A stretch of DNA of 64,000 nt from positions 21,448-85,447 of the forward strand of contig JBBJNV010000020.1 in the NCBI GenBank assembly GCA_037721215.1. The letters are read 5' to 3'. Source of the stretch: Gemmatimonadaceae bacterium. Lineage in GTDB: Bacteria > Gemmatimonadota > Gemmatimonadetes > Gemmatimonadales > Gemmatimonadaceae. Shown here piece by piece: positions 63,921 through 64,000 of this stretch (positions are counted from its first letter, which is position 1; the number at the start of each line of letters is the position of its first letter). Under the pieces are notes generated by a model. That model was not told where the DNA came from. It did no database searches and was given only the letters and a program-made list of their open reading frames with translations. The position numbers and the translations under genes were made by a program.

Positions 63921-64000
63921 TCAGGGTGTAAGCAGTGCATAGATCAGCTGCCCGCCGCCGTTCGGTAGGACGTAGAGTTCCAATGACGGCGCGCGTGGCA
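63921..64000 (-). CDS. C-terminal end of an unknown protein (runs off right edge)
   Basis: On the minus strand a frame entering from the right edge reads PSLELYVLPNGGGQLIYALLTP and stops at TGA (63923-63921). The residue pattern looks like a real protein end, but only 25 codons are visible. A small hairpin, TTCGCA/TGCGAA, follows the stop on this strand at 63904-63920. Confidence 0.4.
   Translation of the reverse strand, partial: PRAPSLELYVLPNGGGQLIYALLTP

Noticed and set aside
1..64000. CRISPR arrays, rRNA genes, phage structural genes and known riboswitches
   Set aside because: No regularly spaced repeats, rRNA signatures, phage proteins or conserved riboswitch cores were found on reading through the gaps.

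Overview
The window is one contiguous piece of a GC-rich bacterial chromosome, densely coded on both strands, with no rRNA, CRISPR array or recognisable transposase. Several traits together point to a Gemmatimonadota-like organism: a TonB receptor with an N-terminal carboxypeptidase-regulatory-like domain, a DUF5916 outer-membrane protein, a BamA-like barrel with a kinase-like head, many small lipoproteins and beta-barrels, and carotenoid genes of the CrtI/CrtYcd/CrtO type. That assignment is an inference from gene content; no phylogenetic marker was run.

Layout. 1-2713: end of a carotenoid operon (crtI 3' end, two-domain lycopene cyclase, CrtO-type ketolase). 2781-10823: stress and housekeeping genes (VOC protein, large HPII-type catalase, DUF188, APC permease, aldo/keto reductase, SDR-DUF2867). 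10934-15104: TonB receptor and a convergent unknown lipoprotein. 15213-20938: two overlapping minus-strand genes, an Eco57I/DISARM-like N6-adenine DNA methyltransferase and a SNF2-type helicase, ending against a 5'-truncated yceI. 21479-23676: a family-2 glycosyltransferase whose last ~150 bp are duplicated, the two copies enclosing a small lipoprotein gene. 23757-26952: a four-gene chain with 4-base overlaps (LD-carboxypeptidase, rhodanese, alpha/beta hydrolase, Nudix). 27008-30484: mntH-uspA-mntR-PP2C operon.

30512-38651 looks like an accessory region. It holds a MbcA/ParS-RES toxin pair, a four-gene ABC export operon ending in an FtsX-AttH/CrtC fusion, a second copy of the small lipoprotein gene, a decayed fragment of the AttH gene, threonine dehydratase and a VapBC pair. 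A 3' remnant of the same lipoprotein gene lies just left of the ABC operon, so that operon is bracketed by copies of one dispersed gene.

38731-47332: glycine-zipper protein, DUF72, SURF1, an acyl-CoA dehydrogenase, MgtE with a HMA metal-binding partner, DUF1569, SnoaL-like lipoprotein, membrane and barrel proteins. 47527-58929: envelope genes (DUF5916 protein, DUF4015 glycosidase-like lipoprotein, hotdog thioesterase, kinase-like BamA fusion, metallophosphoesterase lipoprotein, small barrel, lipoprotein, DUF2203). 58988-63891: gamma-glutamyltransferase, DUF983, RNase Z, SDR and tRNA-Ala(CGC) behind a textbook promoter.

Points most worth following are the nuclease-less methylase/helicase pair at the yceI junction, the dispersed lipoprotein cassette with duplicated flanks, the kinase-like BamA plus phosphoesterase cluster, and a recurrent -10 hexamer 6-8 nt before start codons that implies leaderless mRNAs.
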